64,000 bases of DNA, taken from Geothrix fuzhouensis. GTDB lineage: Bacteria; Acidobacteriota; Holophagae; Holophagales; Holophagaceae. Position numbers and translations under genes: made by a program. The notes under the pieces were generated by a model. It did not search any database. It had not been told where the DNA came from and was given only the letters and a program-made list of their open reading frames with translations. The number at the start of each line of letters is the position of its first letter. Within the stretch, counting starts at the first letter, position 1. This document shows, in pieces, positions 16,582-25,575 of the stretch. The stretch covers positions 186,001-250,000 of the forward strand of contig NZ_JANHMQ010000001.1 in the NCBI RefSeq assembly GCF_024609325.1, given 5' to 3'.

Positions 16582-17300
16582 TGGCCATCCTGGAGATCAA
16601 AAGCGTCAGCAAGTTCTTCGGCGGCCTGGCGGCCAATTCCGACGTGTCCTTTTCTGTCGAGGAGGGCACGATCATGGGTCTCATCGGGCCCAATGGCGCG
16701 GGCAAGACTACCCTCTTCAACTGCATCACCGGCTACTACCCCCCATCCAAAGGGGAAGTCATCTTTGACGGCCGGCGCATGAACGGACTTCAGCCCGACA
16801 AGGTCTGCATGCTCGGCATGGTGCGGACCTGGCAGAAGGTGCGACCCCTGGCCAAGCTATCGGTGATCGACAACGTGATGGTGGGTGCCCTCGCCCGTAC
16901 CTCCTCGCTGAAACACGCTCGGGAACTGGCCATGGAGCAGCTCAAGGTGGTCCGCCTGGAACACCGCGTCGACCTTTTGGCCGGCGGCCTGCCCATCGGC
17001 GAGCGGAAGAAGCTCGAGGTGGCCCGGGCCCTTGCCACGCAGCCCAAACTCCTGTTGCTGGACGAGGTCATGGGTGGTCTCAACCCGGCGGAAAGCGAAG
17101 AGATCATCCAGCTCATCCTGGACATCAAGCAGCGCGGGCTCACGCAGATGGTCATCGAGCACGACATGAAGGCCATCATGCGCATCTCCGACCGGATCGT
17201 CGTCCTCACCTCCGGCGAGAAGCTGACCGAAGGCACCCCCCAGGAGGTGGTGAGCAATCAGGACGTGATCGATGCCTACCTGGGTGAGAGCCATGCTTAA
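16581..17300 (+). CDS. livG: ABC transporter ATP-binding protein LivG
   Basis: A 239-residue ATPase of the LivG branch. Walker A is GPNGAGKTT, Walker B is LLLLDEVMGGLNP, and the switch His is in MVIEHDMKAIM. The signature region reads AGGLPIGERKKLEVARALA: the canonical LSGG-Q is replaced by LPIGE, a variation seen in LivG proteins, which commonly have LSYG. It drives the LivHM permease together with LivF. The start shares one base with the livM stop; the 3' end overlaps livF by 8 bases. Confidence 0.92.
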   Translation: MAILEIKSVSKFFGGLAANSDVSFSVEEGTIMGLIGPNGAGKTTLFNCITGYYPPSKGEVIFDGRRMNGLQPDKVCMLGMVRTWQKVRPLAKLSVIDNVMVGALARTSSLKHARELAMEQLKVVRLEHRVDLLAGGLPIGERKKLEVARALATQPKLLLLDEVMGGLNPAESEEIIQLILDIKQRGLTQMVIEHDMKAIMRISDRIVVLTSGEKLTEGTPQEVVSNQDVIDAYLGESHA

Positions 17301-17997
17301 GATCGAGAAACTGAATTTCGCGTATGGCGATCTCAAGGTCCTGTGGGATGTGGATCTGGAAGTGCATGAGGGTGAAATCGTCACCGTGGTCGGCTCCAAT
17401 GGCGCCGGGAAATCCACCACCCTCAAGAATATTTCCCGCCTTGTCAAACCCACGTCTGGGAGCATCACCTTCGATGGCAAGGACCTCGGCAAGATGCAGC
17501 CGCACCACGTGGTTGAAGCTGGCCTGGTGCAGGTGCCCGAGGGCCGCCGCATCTTCCCCGAGATGACCGTCATGGAGAACCTCCGCATGGGGTCCTACGT
17601 CAAGGCCACCCGGGGGGATCGTCAGAAGAACATCGACTGGGTGTTCCAGCTGTTCCCGCGCCTCAAGGAGCGGGAGAAGCAACTGGGTGGAACGATGTCC
17701 GGCGGTGAGCAGCAGATGCTGGCCATCGCCCGGGGCCTCATGGCCAATCCCAAGGTGCTGCTCCTGGATGAGCCTTCCCTGGGTCTCTCGCCCCTGCTGG
17801 TGAAGAACATCTTCGACATCATCACCGGCATCAACAAGGAGGGCGTTACCATCCTTCTCGTGGAACAGAACGTCTACCAATCTCTCCGCATCGCCCATCG
17901 TGCCTACGTCATGGAGACGGGCCGGGTGGTGCTCACGGGCCGGGGCGACGAACTGCTCAACAATGAACACATCAAGAAAGCCTTCCTGGGCATGTGA
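17293..17997 (+). CDS. livF: ABC transporter ATP-binding protein LivF
   Basis: A 234-residue ATPase. Walker A is GSNGAGKST, the LivF-type segment VPEGRRIFPEMTVMENLRMG is present, the signature is TMSGGEQQMLAIARGL, Walker B is VLLLDEPSLGLSP and the switch His region is replaced by LLVEQNVYQSL, with Gln in place of His as is usual for LivF. The ATG at 17293 lies inside the end of livG with gtgagag upstream. It forms the heterodimeric motor with LivG. Confidence 0.92.
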   Translation: MLKIEKLNFAYGDLKVLWDVDLEVHEGEIVTVVGSNGAGKSTTLKNISRLVKPTSGSITFDGKDLGKMQPHHVVEAGLVQVPEGRRIFPEMTVMENLRMGSYVKATRGDRQKNIDWVFQLFPRLKEREKQLGGTMSGGEQQMLAIARGLMANPKVLLLDEPSLGLSPLLVKNIFDIITGINKEGVTILLVEQNVYQSLRIAHRAYVMETGRVVLTGRGDELLNNEHIKKAFLGM

Positions 17998-18007
17998 GGA
18001 GATCCCG

Positions 18008-18430
18008 ATGACCACTGTCGAAAAGTGGATGACCAAGAATCCCATCACGATCAGCGAGGACGCCTCGATCATCGAGGCCATCCACCTCATGAAAGAAAAG
18101 GGCATCCGGCGCCTCCCCGTCATGGCCAAGGGCCACCTCGTGGGTCTGATCACGGAGCGGATGATCAAGGACTACACCCCGGGCAAGGCCACTTCGCTCG
18201 ACACCTGGGAAGTGCACTACCTGCTCTCCAAGACCGCCGTGAAGGAGGTCATGAACCCCCACCCGCACACGGTCACGCCGGATACGGACTTGGCCACGGC
18301 CGCACAGTCCATCCTTGACCACAAGCTCTACGGCTTGTGTGTCGTGGATGCCAAGGGCAAGCTTGTGGGCATCATGTCCGTGGGCGACATGCTCAAGGCC
18401 GTGGTGGAGTTCGCCAAGACTCGGGAATAG
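18008..18430 (+). CDS. Two-CBS-domain protein, last gene of the liv operon
   Basis: A 140-residue cytoplasmic protein consisting of a pair of CBS domains (Bateman module) and nothing else. CBS1 covers about residues 7-60 (VEKWMTKNPITISEDASI, GIRRLPVMAKGHLVGLITER). CBS2 covers about 78-135 (VKEVMNPHPHTVTPDTDL, LYGLCVVDAKGKLVGIMSVGDM). Bateman modules bind adenosine nucleotides such as AMP, ATP or SAM. The start lies 10 bases after livF with aggaga upstream, so it is co-transcribed. A role in sensing energy charge to control the transporter is a reasonable inference, not shown by the sequence. Confidence 0.88.
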   Translation: MTTVEKWMTKNPITISEDASIIEAIHLMKEKGIRRLPVMAKGHLVGLITERMIKDYTPGKATSLDTWEVHYLLSKTAVKEVMNPHPHTVTPDTDLATAAQSILDHKLYGLCVVDAKGKLVGIMSVGDMLKAVVEFAKTRE

Positions 18431-18441
18431 GCAGGCCAATC

Positions 18442-18474
18442 AGAAGGTGGGGGCCAGCGCTCTCCCCTTCTTTT
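18442..18474 (+). terminator. Probable terminator of the liv operon
   Basis: Arms agaagg-t-gggg and cccc-ttct pair with one bulged T, followed by tttt. It starts 12 bases after the CBS gene stop. Confidence 0.45.
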
Positions 18475-18579
18475 GTCATAGGGCAATTGGACTCCGTGAT
18501 CGTTCCCGGCTGACCCGGTTGACCGCTCCCACGGATTCCCAGGAAGATCGAAGGGCAGTTCCCTTGCCCAGGAGGCACT

Positions 18580-19857
18580 TTGAGCACAGCTCAGCGTTTG
18601 CGCGATATCCGCGACGGATTTGAGCGCCCCTTCTGGGTTGCCAATGTCAGTGAGTTGTTCGAGCGGCTCTCCTACTACGCGGCCTTCGCGTCGCTTGCCC
18701 GCTATCTGAACGAATCACTCGGATTTCCGACTCAGGATGCCAGCAGTCTGGCCGGTTTGTTCGGTGGGCTGGTCTGGTTCCTGGCGGCTTTTGGAGGAGC
18801 GATTGCCGACCGCCTGGGCTTCCGCCGCGCGCTCTCCCTCGCCTATCTGATCCTCAGCTGCTCCTATTTCCTGCTCGGATCACTCGGGTCTTCCTGGATG
18901 GCACCCGTTCGCGGCCTGGTGCCCCTTGGCGCGCTCGTGGCCTTCCTGCTGATGCTGCCCGCGCTCGGCATCGCGCTGGTGAAGCCGGCCGTGGTCGGAA
19001 CAACCGCGCGAGCCTCAAAGGAAAATGTCCGCTCGATTGGCTACTCGATCTATTACACGCTGGTGAACATCGGCGGCGCCGCCGGTCCCTTTGTTGCGTC
19101 GTACGTCCATCGGCACATGAGCGTGGAGAATGTGTTCCGCGTGGCTGCCGTCAGCGTGTTTTTGATGTTTTTCGCCGTGCTGCTGATGTTCAAGGAACCG
19201 CGCAAAGCGGGTGATGTGCCGCCGCCCTCCTTGGCGGAAACAGGCAAGAACTTCGTCACGGTGCTCTCGAATCCGAAGTTCATGTTGTTCCTGGTGATCT
19301 TCACAGGGTACTGGGTTGTGTACTGGCAGGAATTCATCACGTTGCCCTTGTACGTCGCGAAGTACATCGATCCGAAGGCGGATACGGAACTCCTGTTGAT
19401 GACCGGCCCCCTGGTGGTGATTTCCCTGACGGTGTTGATCAACCTGGCCACGCAGAAGATCGCCTCGGTGAAGGCGGTCACGATCGGAACCTTGATGTCG
19501 TCCCTCGCCTGGATCGTGTTGATCTTCAAGCCGACTGTGACGGGCGTGATCATCACGCTCATTTGCGTCGCGCTGGGGGAGATCGTCCAGTCGCCGCGCT
19601 ACTACGAGTACATTTCACGCCTCGCCCCTCCGGGCCAGCAGGGCACCTACATGGGCTTTGCCTTTCTCCCCATCGGGCTGGGCTCCCTCATTGGCGGCTG
19701 GTTCGGCGGGAAATTGATGCACCATTTCGGCGAAGTGACCCACAAGCCGGCCGGCATGCTCTGGACGATCATCGGGGTGGGCGTGCTCACGGCCGTGCTG
19801 TTGTGGGTGTACGACCGACTATTGCCCGCGAAACCGGACGAGGCAACCCTGGCCTGA
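18580..19857 (+). CDS. POT/PTR-type peptide transporter (MFS)
   Basis: A 425-residue inner-membrane transporter with about twelve helices. The first helix carries ELFERLSYY, matching the ExxER...YY motif with which proton-coupled oligopeptide transporters bind protons and substrate. FGGAIADRLGFRRAL is the MFS motif A loop. The family imports di- and tripeptides with protons; this member is somewhat shorter than E. coli DtpA (about 500), lacking the extra helix pair. The start is TTG at 18580, preceded by ggagg four bases upstream; no ATG gives the complete first helix. It converges on a DPP-IV-type peptidase gene, which supports a peptide role. Confidence 0.78.
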   Translation: MSTAQRLRDIRDGFERPFWVANVSELFERLSYYAAFASLARYLNESLGFPTQDASSLAGLFGGLVWFLAAFGGAIADRLGFRRALSLAYLILSCSYFLLGSLGSSWMAPVRGLVPLGALVAFLLMLPALGIALVKPAVVGTTARASKENVRSIGYSIYYTLVNIGGAAGPFVASYVHRHMSVENVFRVAAVSVFLMFFAVLLMFKEPRKAGDVPPPSLAETGKNFVTVLSNPKFMLFLVIFTGYWVVYWQEFITLPLYVAKYIDPKADTELLLMTGPLVVISLTVLINLATQKIASVKAVTIGTLMSSLAWIVLIFKPTVTGVIITLICVALGEIVQSPRYYEYISRLAPPGQQGTYMGFAFLPIGLGSLIGGWFGGKLMHHFGEVTHKPAGMLWTIIGVGVLTAVLLWVYDRLLPAKPDEATLA

Positions 19858-19956
19858 CTATTGTCCAGCCCAGTCGAGACGCCTCATCGGCGTCCCGGCC
19901 AGCTGCTGCTGCTTCAGGTTGTCCGTTCCTTGGATCGACGCAAACGGGAAGCCTGA

Positions 19957-22119
19957 TCAGAGGTACTTCGAGAGGAACTCCCACATGGCCTGGAAGCGTG
20001 CCCAGTTGTGCTGGGGGGCGCGGGGGCTGTGGTCGGAGCCCGGCAGGGGTACCATCTGGACGGGGAATCCCGCCTTCTCCATGGCGTCGATGAGCATGAC
20101 GGTGTTCTGGGGATGGACATTGTCATCCAGGGTGCCGTGGAGCAGCAGGAGGCGGCCGGACAGGTTGGCCGCGGCCTTGAGCACGGAGCTGGAGTCGTAG
20201 CCCGCCTTGTTGTTGCTGGGCAGGCCCATGTAGCGCTCGGTGTAGATGCTGTCGTAGAGGTGCCAGTCCGTCACGGGCGCTCCGGCGATGCCCAGCTTCC
20301 AGGCCTTGCTGTGCGTGAGGCCATAGGTGGTCATGAAGCCGCCGTAGCTCCAGCCGTCCAGGCAGATCCGGTCCATGTCCGCCCAGCCCTGGGCCTTCAG
20401 CCAGGCCAGGCCGTCGAGCTGATCCTGAAGCTCCTGGGCCCCCAGGTTGCGGTAGATGCCGTGGGCGCTGGCCAGGCCCTTCCCCGAGGCGCTGCGGTTG
20501 TCGCAGATCCAGGTAGCGATGCCCTGTTGGGCCAGGAACTGGAACCAGGGCATGTCCCGGCGCCAGAGGTTCCGCACCTCGGGGGCCATCGGCCCGCCGT
20601 AGAGCGTCTGGAACACGGGGTATTTCTTCGCGGGGTCGAAGTCCACGGGCAGGACCAACATCGATTCCATGGGGAAGCCTTCGCGGGTTCTCACCTGCTG
20701 GAAACTCACCTTGCCGAGCTTCAGGGCCTTCCAGGCTTCGGCGGGATTGGCGTCGATGAGGCGGACCAGCTTGCCCTGGCCGTCGTGGAGTGCCTGCTGG
20801 GGCGGGGTGTGGATGTCACTCCAGGTGTCGAGGAGGGCGGTGAACGCGGCATTGAACTTCACCCGGTGGGTGCCCGGCCGGTCCGTCAGCCGCACGAGGC
20901 CCTTTCCGTCCAGCCCCACGCGGTAGGCGTCCAGGCCGATGGGGCTGCGTTCGGTCGCGTCGAAATAGAGTTGCCCAGTCCTGGAGTCCACGCCATGCAC
21001 CTGCCGGACATCCCAGTCCCCGGCCGTGACAGGGCCGAGCAGCTGGCTCTCCTTGCCGTAGCGGTAGACGTGGTGGCGCCCCGTGCGTCCGGACTCCCAC
21101 AGGAAGCCCCCGTCGGGGAGGAAGTGGGGCAGGGGCAGCCGCTCCTGCCAGGCGCGGCCGTTCTCGTGGATGAGCAACTGGGATGTGGCCCCTTCATAGC
21201 GACGCAGATCGAGCCAGCTCTGGATCCGGTCCTGATGCGTGGCCAGCAAGTGACCGGCCGGATCCCAGCCCACTTGCACGATGAGGGTCTCCTGGCCGGA
21301 ATAGGGCTCGTCCATCCAGGTGGTGGCCCCCGTGAGGTCCACCACGCCCAGGCGGACGCTGGGATTGGGATCCCCGGCTTTGGGATAGCGGGCCCTCAGG
21401 GCCTTCTGGGGCTGGAAGCGGTCATCCATGAGGGTGTAGACCGGCACCTTGGTCTCATCGAGGCTGAGATAGGCCAGGTGCTTGGAATCCGGGGCCCACC
21501 AGAAGGCACGGAAGCTGCCCCGGCCGTAGACCTCCTCCTGGTACACCCAGTCCAGGCGCCCATTGAACACGGTCTCTCCGCCACCGGTGGTGAGGCGGGT
21601 CTCCTGGGTCGTTGTCACGTCCACCCGATAGAGGTCACTGCCCCGGAGGTAGGCCACCTGGGTCCCATCGGGGCTGAATGCCGGCTCCTCAGGCTTGCCG
21701 CCCGCGAGCCGCTTGGCCGTGGCCGCCTTCACATCCACCAGGAAGAGGTCCTCCGCCACGGTCAGCAGGAAGGCACTGTGGTCCTCCTTCCAGATGAAGG
21801 CGCCGCGCCCTAGGGCTTCCTTGGCGGCGGCGTCTCCGGCCCCTGCCGCCGCGAGGGCTGACTGGAGGCGGGCGGATTCCAGCAGGGGCTTCCGTTCCCA
21901 GGTGGCGGGATTGATCCGATAGAGGGCCACCTGAGCGCCCTCCCGGCGGGTTTCGACCAGGGCTCCGTCCGGCAGCCAGTCCAGGCGCGTGGCTGGCCGA
22001 CCTGCATAGGCCACTTTCTTCGTGGGATGGGCGACGGCTTCGAGGGTGAGCCTGTCGGTGCCCTGGCCCAGCAGGGTGGGGACGAGGACCAGGCAGGCCA
22101 GAAGAGTGCGGACGGACAT
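19957..22119 (-). CDS. Dipeptidyl peptidase IV-type S9 serine peptidase
   Basis: A 720-residue exported peptidase. A signal peptide (LLACLVLVPTLLGQ) precedes an eight-bladed propeller domain, which includes DWVYQEEVYGR, the Glu-Glu motif that anchors the substrate N-terminus in DPP-IV. The alpha/beta hydrolase domain follows from about residue 470. The catalytic triad is Ser591 in GWSYGG, Asp665 in GTLDDNVH and His697 in GSDHS. The enzyme should release N-terminal X-Pro (or X-Ala) dipeptides in the periplasm, which the convergent POT transporter could then import. Length and motifs are normal for the family. Confidence 0.93.
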   Translation of the reverse strand: MSVRTLLACLVLVPTLLGQGTDRLTLEAVAHPTKKVAYAGRPATRLDWLPDGALVETRREGAQVALYRINPATWERKPLLESARLQSALAAAGAGDAAAKEALGRGAFIWKEDHSAFLLTVAEDLFLVDVKAATAKRLAGGKPEEPAFSPDGTQVAYLRGSDLYRVDVTTTQETRLTTGGGETVFNGRLDWVYQEEVYGRGSFRAFWWAPDSKHLAYLSLDETKVPVYTLMDDRFQPQKALRARYPKAGDPNPSVRLGVVDLTGATTWMDEPYSGQETLIVQVGWDPAGHLLATHQDRIQSWLDLRRYEGATSQLLIHENGRAWQERLPLPHFLPDGGFLWESGRTGRHHVYRYGKESQLLGPVTAGDWDVRQVHGVDSRTGQLYFDATERSPIGLDAYRVGLDGKGLVRLTDRPGTHRVKFNAAFTALLDTWSDIHTPPQQALHDGQGKLVRLIDANPAEAWKALKLGKVSFQQVRTREGFPMESMLVLPVDFDPAKKYPVFQTLYGGPMAPEVRNLWRRDMPWFQFLAQQGIATWICDNRSASGKGLASAHGIYRNLGAQELQDQLDGLAWLKAQGWADMDRICLDGWSYGGFMTTYGLTHSKAWKLGIAGAPVTDWHLYDSIYTERYMGLPSNNKAGYDSSSVLKAAANLSGRLLLLHGTLDDNVHPQNTVMLIDAMEKAGFPVQMVPLPGSDHSPRAPQHNWARFQAMWEFLSKYL

Positions 22120-22165
22120 GGAGACTCCGGGGGATCCTCCATGTATATCGGAAAACGAGGCCTCG

Positions 22166-22981
22166 TCAGCCCACTGCTTCCTCCAACCGGACTTCCACCC
22201 AGGCCAGGGTGCCGGTGGCGAGGGGCACCAGCCCCATTCTGCCTCCCATCAACTGGATGAGGCCCGCGGCCAGAGGCAGGCCGATGCCCAGGCCTCCCCG
22301 GCGGCGGCGCAGGCTCCGTTCCTCCTGCTCGAAAGGCTTCAGAAGCCGCTCCCAGTCCACCGACAGACCCGGGCCCTCATCCTCGATCTCGAAACGGAGG
22401 TTCCAGGCGGTTCCGTCCGGGCGGGCCGTCATGCGGAATCCTACGGCTCCCCGCTCGGTGAAGCCCACTGCATTGTCCAGCAGGGCCTCCAGGGCCTGGG
22501 ACAAGCGGGCTGTATCGCAGGCCAGGGGGGCGGGCAAGGCGGCCAGCGCCACACGCGCCTCGAGTCCCTTGGCCTGGGCACGGGCGCCCAGGGACTGCGC
22601 CAGGAGGGCCAGATGGGCACTCAGGTCCGCCGCGGCCGGCCGCAGGGTGAGGGTCCCCTGGCCGAGGCTGGCAAAGTCGAGGAGCCCCTGCACCAGATGG
22701 CCCAGGCGCGTGGCCGTCTCTTGGGCCCGGTCGAGGATCGCGGCTTGCTCGAGCCCGAGTCCCAGGTCTCGCACCATTTGCAGATTCCCCGCCAGCACCT
22801 GCAGAGGTGTGCGCAGCTCGTGGTGCGCGTTGTCCATGAAGGCTTCCTGAGCCAGGCGGAGTCGCTGCTCGGCATCCAGCGCCTTGCGTTGCTCCCGGAT
22901 GATGCGGGATTTCGCGGAGACCACGCTGAAGAGCGTGAGCCAAGCCAGCACCACCACGGCGGTGGTGGCCAGCACGAACAT
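22166..22981 (-). CDS. Membrane-anchored sensor histidine kinase
   Basis: A 271-residue kinase with one N-terminal helix (VLATTAVVVLAWLTLFSVV), a short coiled linker, the H-box NAHHELRTPLQVLAG (phospho-His), the N-box ALEALLDNAVGF, the G1 box EDEGPGL and G2 box GGLGIGLPLAAG. It has no sensor domain of its own. The ATG overlaps the stop of the upstream multi-helix membrane protein (TGATG), and a GTG 24 bases earlier is an alternative start. The coupled membrane protein may be its sensor; no response regulator gene is adjacent. Confidence 0.85.
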   Translation of the reverse strand: MFVLATTAVVVLAWLTLFSVVSAKSRIIREQRKALDAEQRLRLAQEAFMDNAHHELRTPLQVLAGNLQMVRDLGLGLEQAAILDRAQETATRLGHLVQGLLDFASLGQGTLTLRPAAADLSAHLALLAQSLGARAQAKGLEARVALAALPAPLACDTARLSQALEALLDNAVGFTERGAVGFRMTARPDGTAWNLRFEIEDEGPGLSVDWERLLKPFEQEERSLRRRRGGLGIGLPLAAGLIQLMGGRMGLVPLATGTLAWVEVRLEEAVG

Positions 22982-23658
22982 CAGGACGAGGCGGGTTTCG
23001 GACACAGGAAGGCCTTGGCGAGCATGGCTTCGTGGATGGCGTGGATGAAGCCCACCACCACCCACGGGATAAGAACCAGGCGAGGGGGGAGGGACCTGAG
23101 GAAGTAGTTCGAACTGGCGTTGAAGATCAGCGTGCCCGAACTGTACACCAGCAGGGCAGAGAGCACCCAGAAAGAGGGCTGGGCGGCCAGCCAGACCTCC
23201 TCGGCGGATTCCGACAGTAATTTCAGTTCCTGCGGGACGGCTATGAGATAGACGAGGCACATCACGGAGGTGAAGACCGAATTGCGCCAGGTCGTCCCAT
23301 CGAGGAAGGCCCCGAAGACTGCGGCCACCAATCCGATGAACAGGTAGGCCCCGTACACAATTTTACGATTCCTGGTCCTGGGCGGTGCCATGAGATACAG
23401 CGTCCCGAGCATCCCAGCGAAGACCACTGGCTGTGTCAGATGGCGCAGCCACTGATTGTTCCTGTGGTTCATGGCCATGCCTGTGAAGACGAGTCCCTGG
23501 GCCAGATCGAATACCTGAACTTTGGTGTACAGCCGCATCCAGTCCGGATAAAGGTACCCACCACGCCACCGGCCCCACAGGCAGGCGGCGATGGGGGCCA
23601 GCATCCACGGGTTCAGGGCGAAGTGGATGATCCGGATGAGGGTCCTGGGTGACGGCAA
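22981..23658 (-). CDS. Multi-helix membrane protein, probable sensor partner of the histidine kinase
   Basis: I do not recognise a named family. The protein has six or seven hydrophobic helices (including MLAPIAACLWG, FAGMLGTLYLMA, VYGAYLFIGLVAAVFGAF, SVMCLVYLIAV, WVLSALLVYSSGTLIF and VLIPWVVVGFIHAIHEAML) joined by short loops and has no large soluble domain. The start is uncertain: TTG at 23658 has a gggcgga purine stretch in front and gives 225 residues, while ATG at 23607 would give 208. It lies between a 110-residue protein and the kinase in one operon, so a role as membrane receptor for the kinase is inferred from coupling alone. Confidence 0.65.
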   Translation of the reverse strand: MPSPRTLIRIIHFALNPWMLAPIAACLWGRWRGGYLYPDWMRLYTKVQVFDLAQGLVFTGMAMNHRNNQWLRHLTQPVVFAGMLGTLYLMAPPRTRNRKIVYGAYLFIGLVAAVFGAFLDGTTWRNSVFTSVMCLVYLIAVPQELKLLSESAEEVWLAAQPSFWVLSALLVYSSGTLIFNASSNYFLRSLPPRLVLIPWVVVGFIHAIHEAMLAKAFLCPKPASS

Positions 23659-23674
23659 GGTGTCCGCCCTGAAG

Positions 23675-24007
23675 CTAGACCGAAGGGCCGAGGGTCGTGC
23701 CAGAGCAGATGGGCGGGCAGTCGGTGGTGTTCTGGATGTAGACCGCCTCGGCGCTCGCCACATCAGTGCCTTGGGCGTCCACTGCCACCATCACCATCGT
23801 TGGCGAACCGTCGGCGTGGCGGGCGTGGTAGATGCGGATGCCAGCGGCGCCGGGCTGGGCCAGGAGCTGCTCGAAGGCGCTGCGGTTGAAGGCGGAGGCG
23901 CGGTGGGCGCCTGCCTCGGCGTGGACGTGATGGTTCCGGACTAGGCTCGCCGCCTCCTCGCGCGAGATGCGGTGATCGCGGGTGGGGTCGAAGGGCTGGG
24001 TGGACAC
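23675..24007 (-). CDS. Conserved hypothetical protein, 110 residues
   Basis: A small soluble protein without signal peptide or membrane helix. The N-terminal part (RDHRISREEAASLVRNHH) is a charged helix and the centre (IRIYHARHADGSPTMVMVAVDAQGTDV) looks like paired beta strands. Two Cys near the C-terminus (CPPIC) might bind metal or form a disulfide. I know no function. The start is GTG with aggag seven bases upstream. It is the first gene of the operon with the membrane protein and the histidine kinase, 16 bases before the former. Confidence 0.7.
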   Translation of the reverse strand: MSTQPFDPTRDHRISREEAASLVRNHHVHAEAGAHRASAFNRSAFEQLLAQPGAAGIRIYHARHADGSPTMVMVAVDAQGTDVASAEAVYIQNTTDCPPICSGTTLGPSV

Positions 24008-24213
24008 AGGGTCACTCCTGGAGGGCGGCCTGGGGGCCTGGATGGGAGGATCGAGAGGATGTCTCCCATCAGACCCGAAGATCTGTCAGCTCACAAGATG
24101 AGGCTGTGGCAATCCGTGCGGACGACGCAACCAGACGCCAGGAGGGAATGGCCTGGGCCATATCCCGCCCTTCCGCCGCAGGCGTGTGGTCGGCGGTAGT
24201 CCAGATCCGCAGG

Positions 24214-25524
24214 CTAGCTGGGGAGATGCGGTCGGGTGAGGTTGCGGTGCCCAGTGGGGGTCACCAGCAGGTTGTCCTCGATCCGGATACCGCCGCAGGG
24301 GGTGAGCTCGTCGATGAGCTTCCAGTCGAAGCGGTTCTTGTGCTCGTTCTCCCGGAAGGGGCGCAGCAGCATGGGGATGAAGTAGAGGCCCGGCTCCACG
24401 GTGAACACTTGGCCCGCGTCGATGGTGCGGGTGGTGCGCAGGGTGGGGTGCTGGGGCGGCGGTGGTGCCATGGTGCCGTCGGGCGCGCCCTGGCGGCCGG
24501 CCACGTCATGCACCTGGATGCCGAGGTGGTGGCCCAGACCGTGGGGGAAGAAGGGGCGGCTGAGGCCCTTCTCCACGGCCTCGTCGGGGTCGGCCTTCAG
24601 GATGCCGTGGTCTTTCAGCAGGCCTGCAATGGCCAGGTGCCCCTGGTGGTGCAGGTCGCCGTAAGGCAGGCCGGGCTTCACGAGGTCGCACAGCTGGAGT
24701 TCGAGCTTCACCATGCCTTCCACGAGGTCGGCGAAGCGGCTGTCGCAGTGGGGCGCGGCCACGGTGCGGGTGATGTCGGCGGCGTAGCCACGCACCTGCG
24801 CGCCGGCGTCGATGAGCATGACGTGGCCATTCTTCAGGGTGCGCTTGCCTTCGTAGTGGAGGGTGGCGCCCTTCTCGTTGAGGGCCACGATGCTGCCGTA
24901 GGGCATCTCGTGATCCACGATGCCTACGGCCTGGATGTAGGCGTAGTGGATTTCGAGTTCGCTGGCGCCGGCCAGGAAGGCAGCCCTGGCAGCCAGGTGG
25001 CCCCGGGCGGCCAGCACCGTGGCTTCCTCGATGTTCTGCACTTCGTAGGCGGACTTGTTGGTGCGGTGCCAGTCCAGACGGGCGGTGAGGCCGACCGGGT
25101 TCAGCTCCAGGTTCGCCGCCTCGGCCCGGTCCGTCTCATTGCCGATGTAGGCGGCCCGGTCAGGCGATCCCAGGCGTTTCCAGGCATCTTCGACGGTGCC
25201 CACCTCCTCGATGTCGAATTCGGCGGCCCAGAAGGGCGTTCCGAGGGGCAGCTGCTCGTACCAGAAGTCTTCGGGTGCATAGCGGATGAGCCGGGGGCGC
25301 TGGCCCGGGCGGACCACGAGAATATGGTGCGGCCCAGCCATGGGGCACCAGTGGGCGAAGTGGGGAACGGAGTGGAAGGGGGCGTCCTGATCATCCGCGA
25401 AGTGGGTATAGACCTTGCCGCTGGAGATCACCAGCGTGTCGAACCCCGTTTCGGCCAGGGCTTCGGCGGTGGTGTGCTGGCGCTCGGCGATATGGGCGTG
25501 GAAGAGGGAGGCGAGGTCGGTCAT
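24214..25524 (-). CDS. pepQ: Xaa-Pro dipeptidase (M24B)
   Basis: A 436-residue cytoplasmic dimetal peptidase that splits X-Pro dipeptides. The five metal ligands of the pita-bread fold are present in order: Asp in MLIDAGAQ, Asp in YAADITRTV, His in FPHGLGHHLG, Glu in FTVEPGLY and Glu in GGIRIEDNLLV. Length matches PepQ (about 440). It is encoded 52 bases downstream of mqnA on the same strand and near the DPP-IV and POT genes. Together these would export-cleave, import and finish hydrolysis of proline-containing peptides, which is inference from function. Confidence 0.92.
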   Translation of the reverse strand: MTDLASLFHAHIAERQHTTAEALAETGFDTLVISSGKVYTHFADDQDAPFHSVPHFAHWCPMAGPHHILVVRPGQRPRLIRYAPEDFWYEQLPLGTPFWAAEFDIEEVGTVEDAWKRLGSPDRAAYIGNETDRAEAANLELNPVGLTARLDWHRTNKSAYEVQNIEEATVLAARGHLAARAAFLAGASELEIHYAYIQAVGIVDHEMPYGSIVALNEKGATLHYEGKRTLKNGHVMLIDAGAQVRGYAADITRTVAAPHCDSRFADLVEGMVKLELQLCDLVKPGLPYGDLHHQGHLAIAGLLKDHGILKADPDEAVEKGLSRPFFPHGLGHHLGIQVHDVAGRQGAPDGTMAPPPPQHPTLRTTRTIDAGQVFTVEPGLYFIPMLLRPFRENEHKNRFDWKLIDELTPCGGIRIEDNLLVTPTGHRNLTRPHLPS

Positions 25525-25575
25525 GGAGTCCCTTCAGGAATGGTCAGAAGTCGGATCATTGGATGATCAGGGGCG

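Noticed and set aside
20008-21813. Open frame of 601 codons on the plus strand
   Set aside because: It is antisense to the DPP-IV gene with its complete catalytic triad, and its translation has no hydrophobic or domain pattern.
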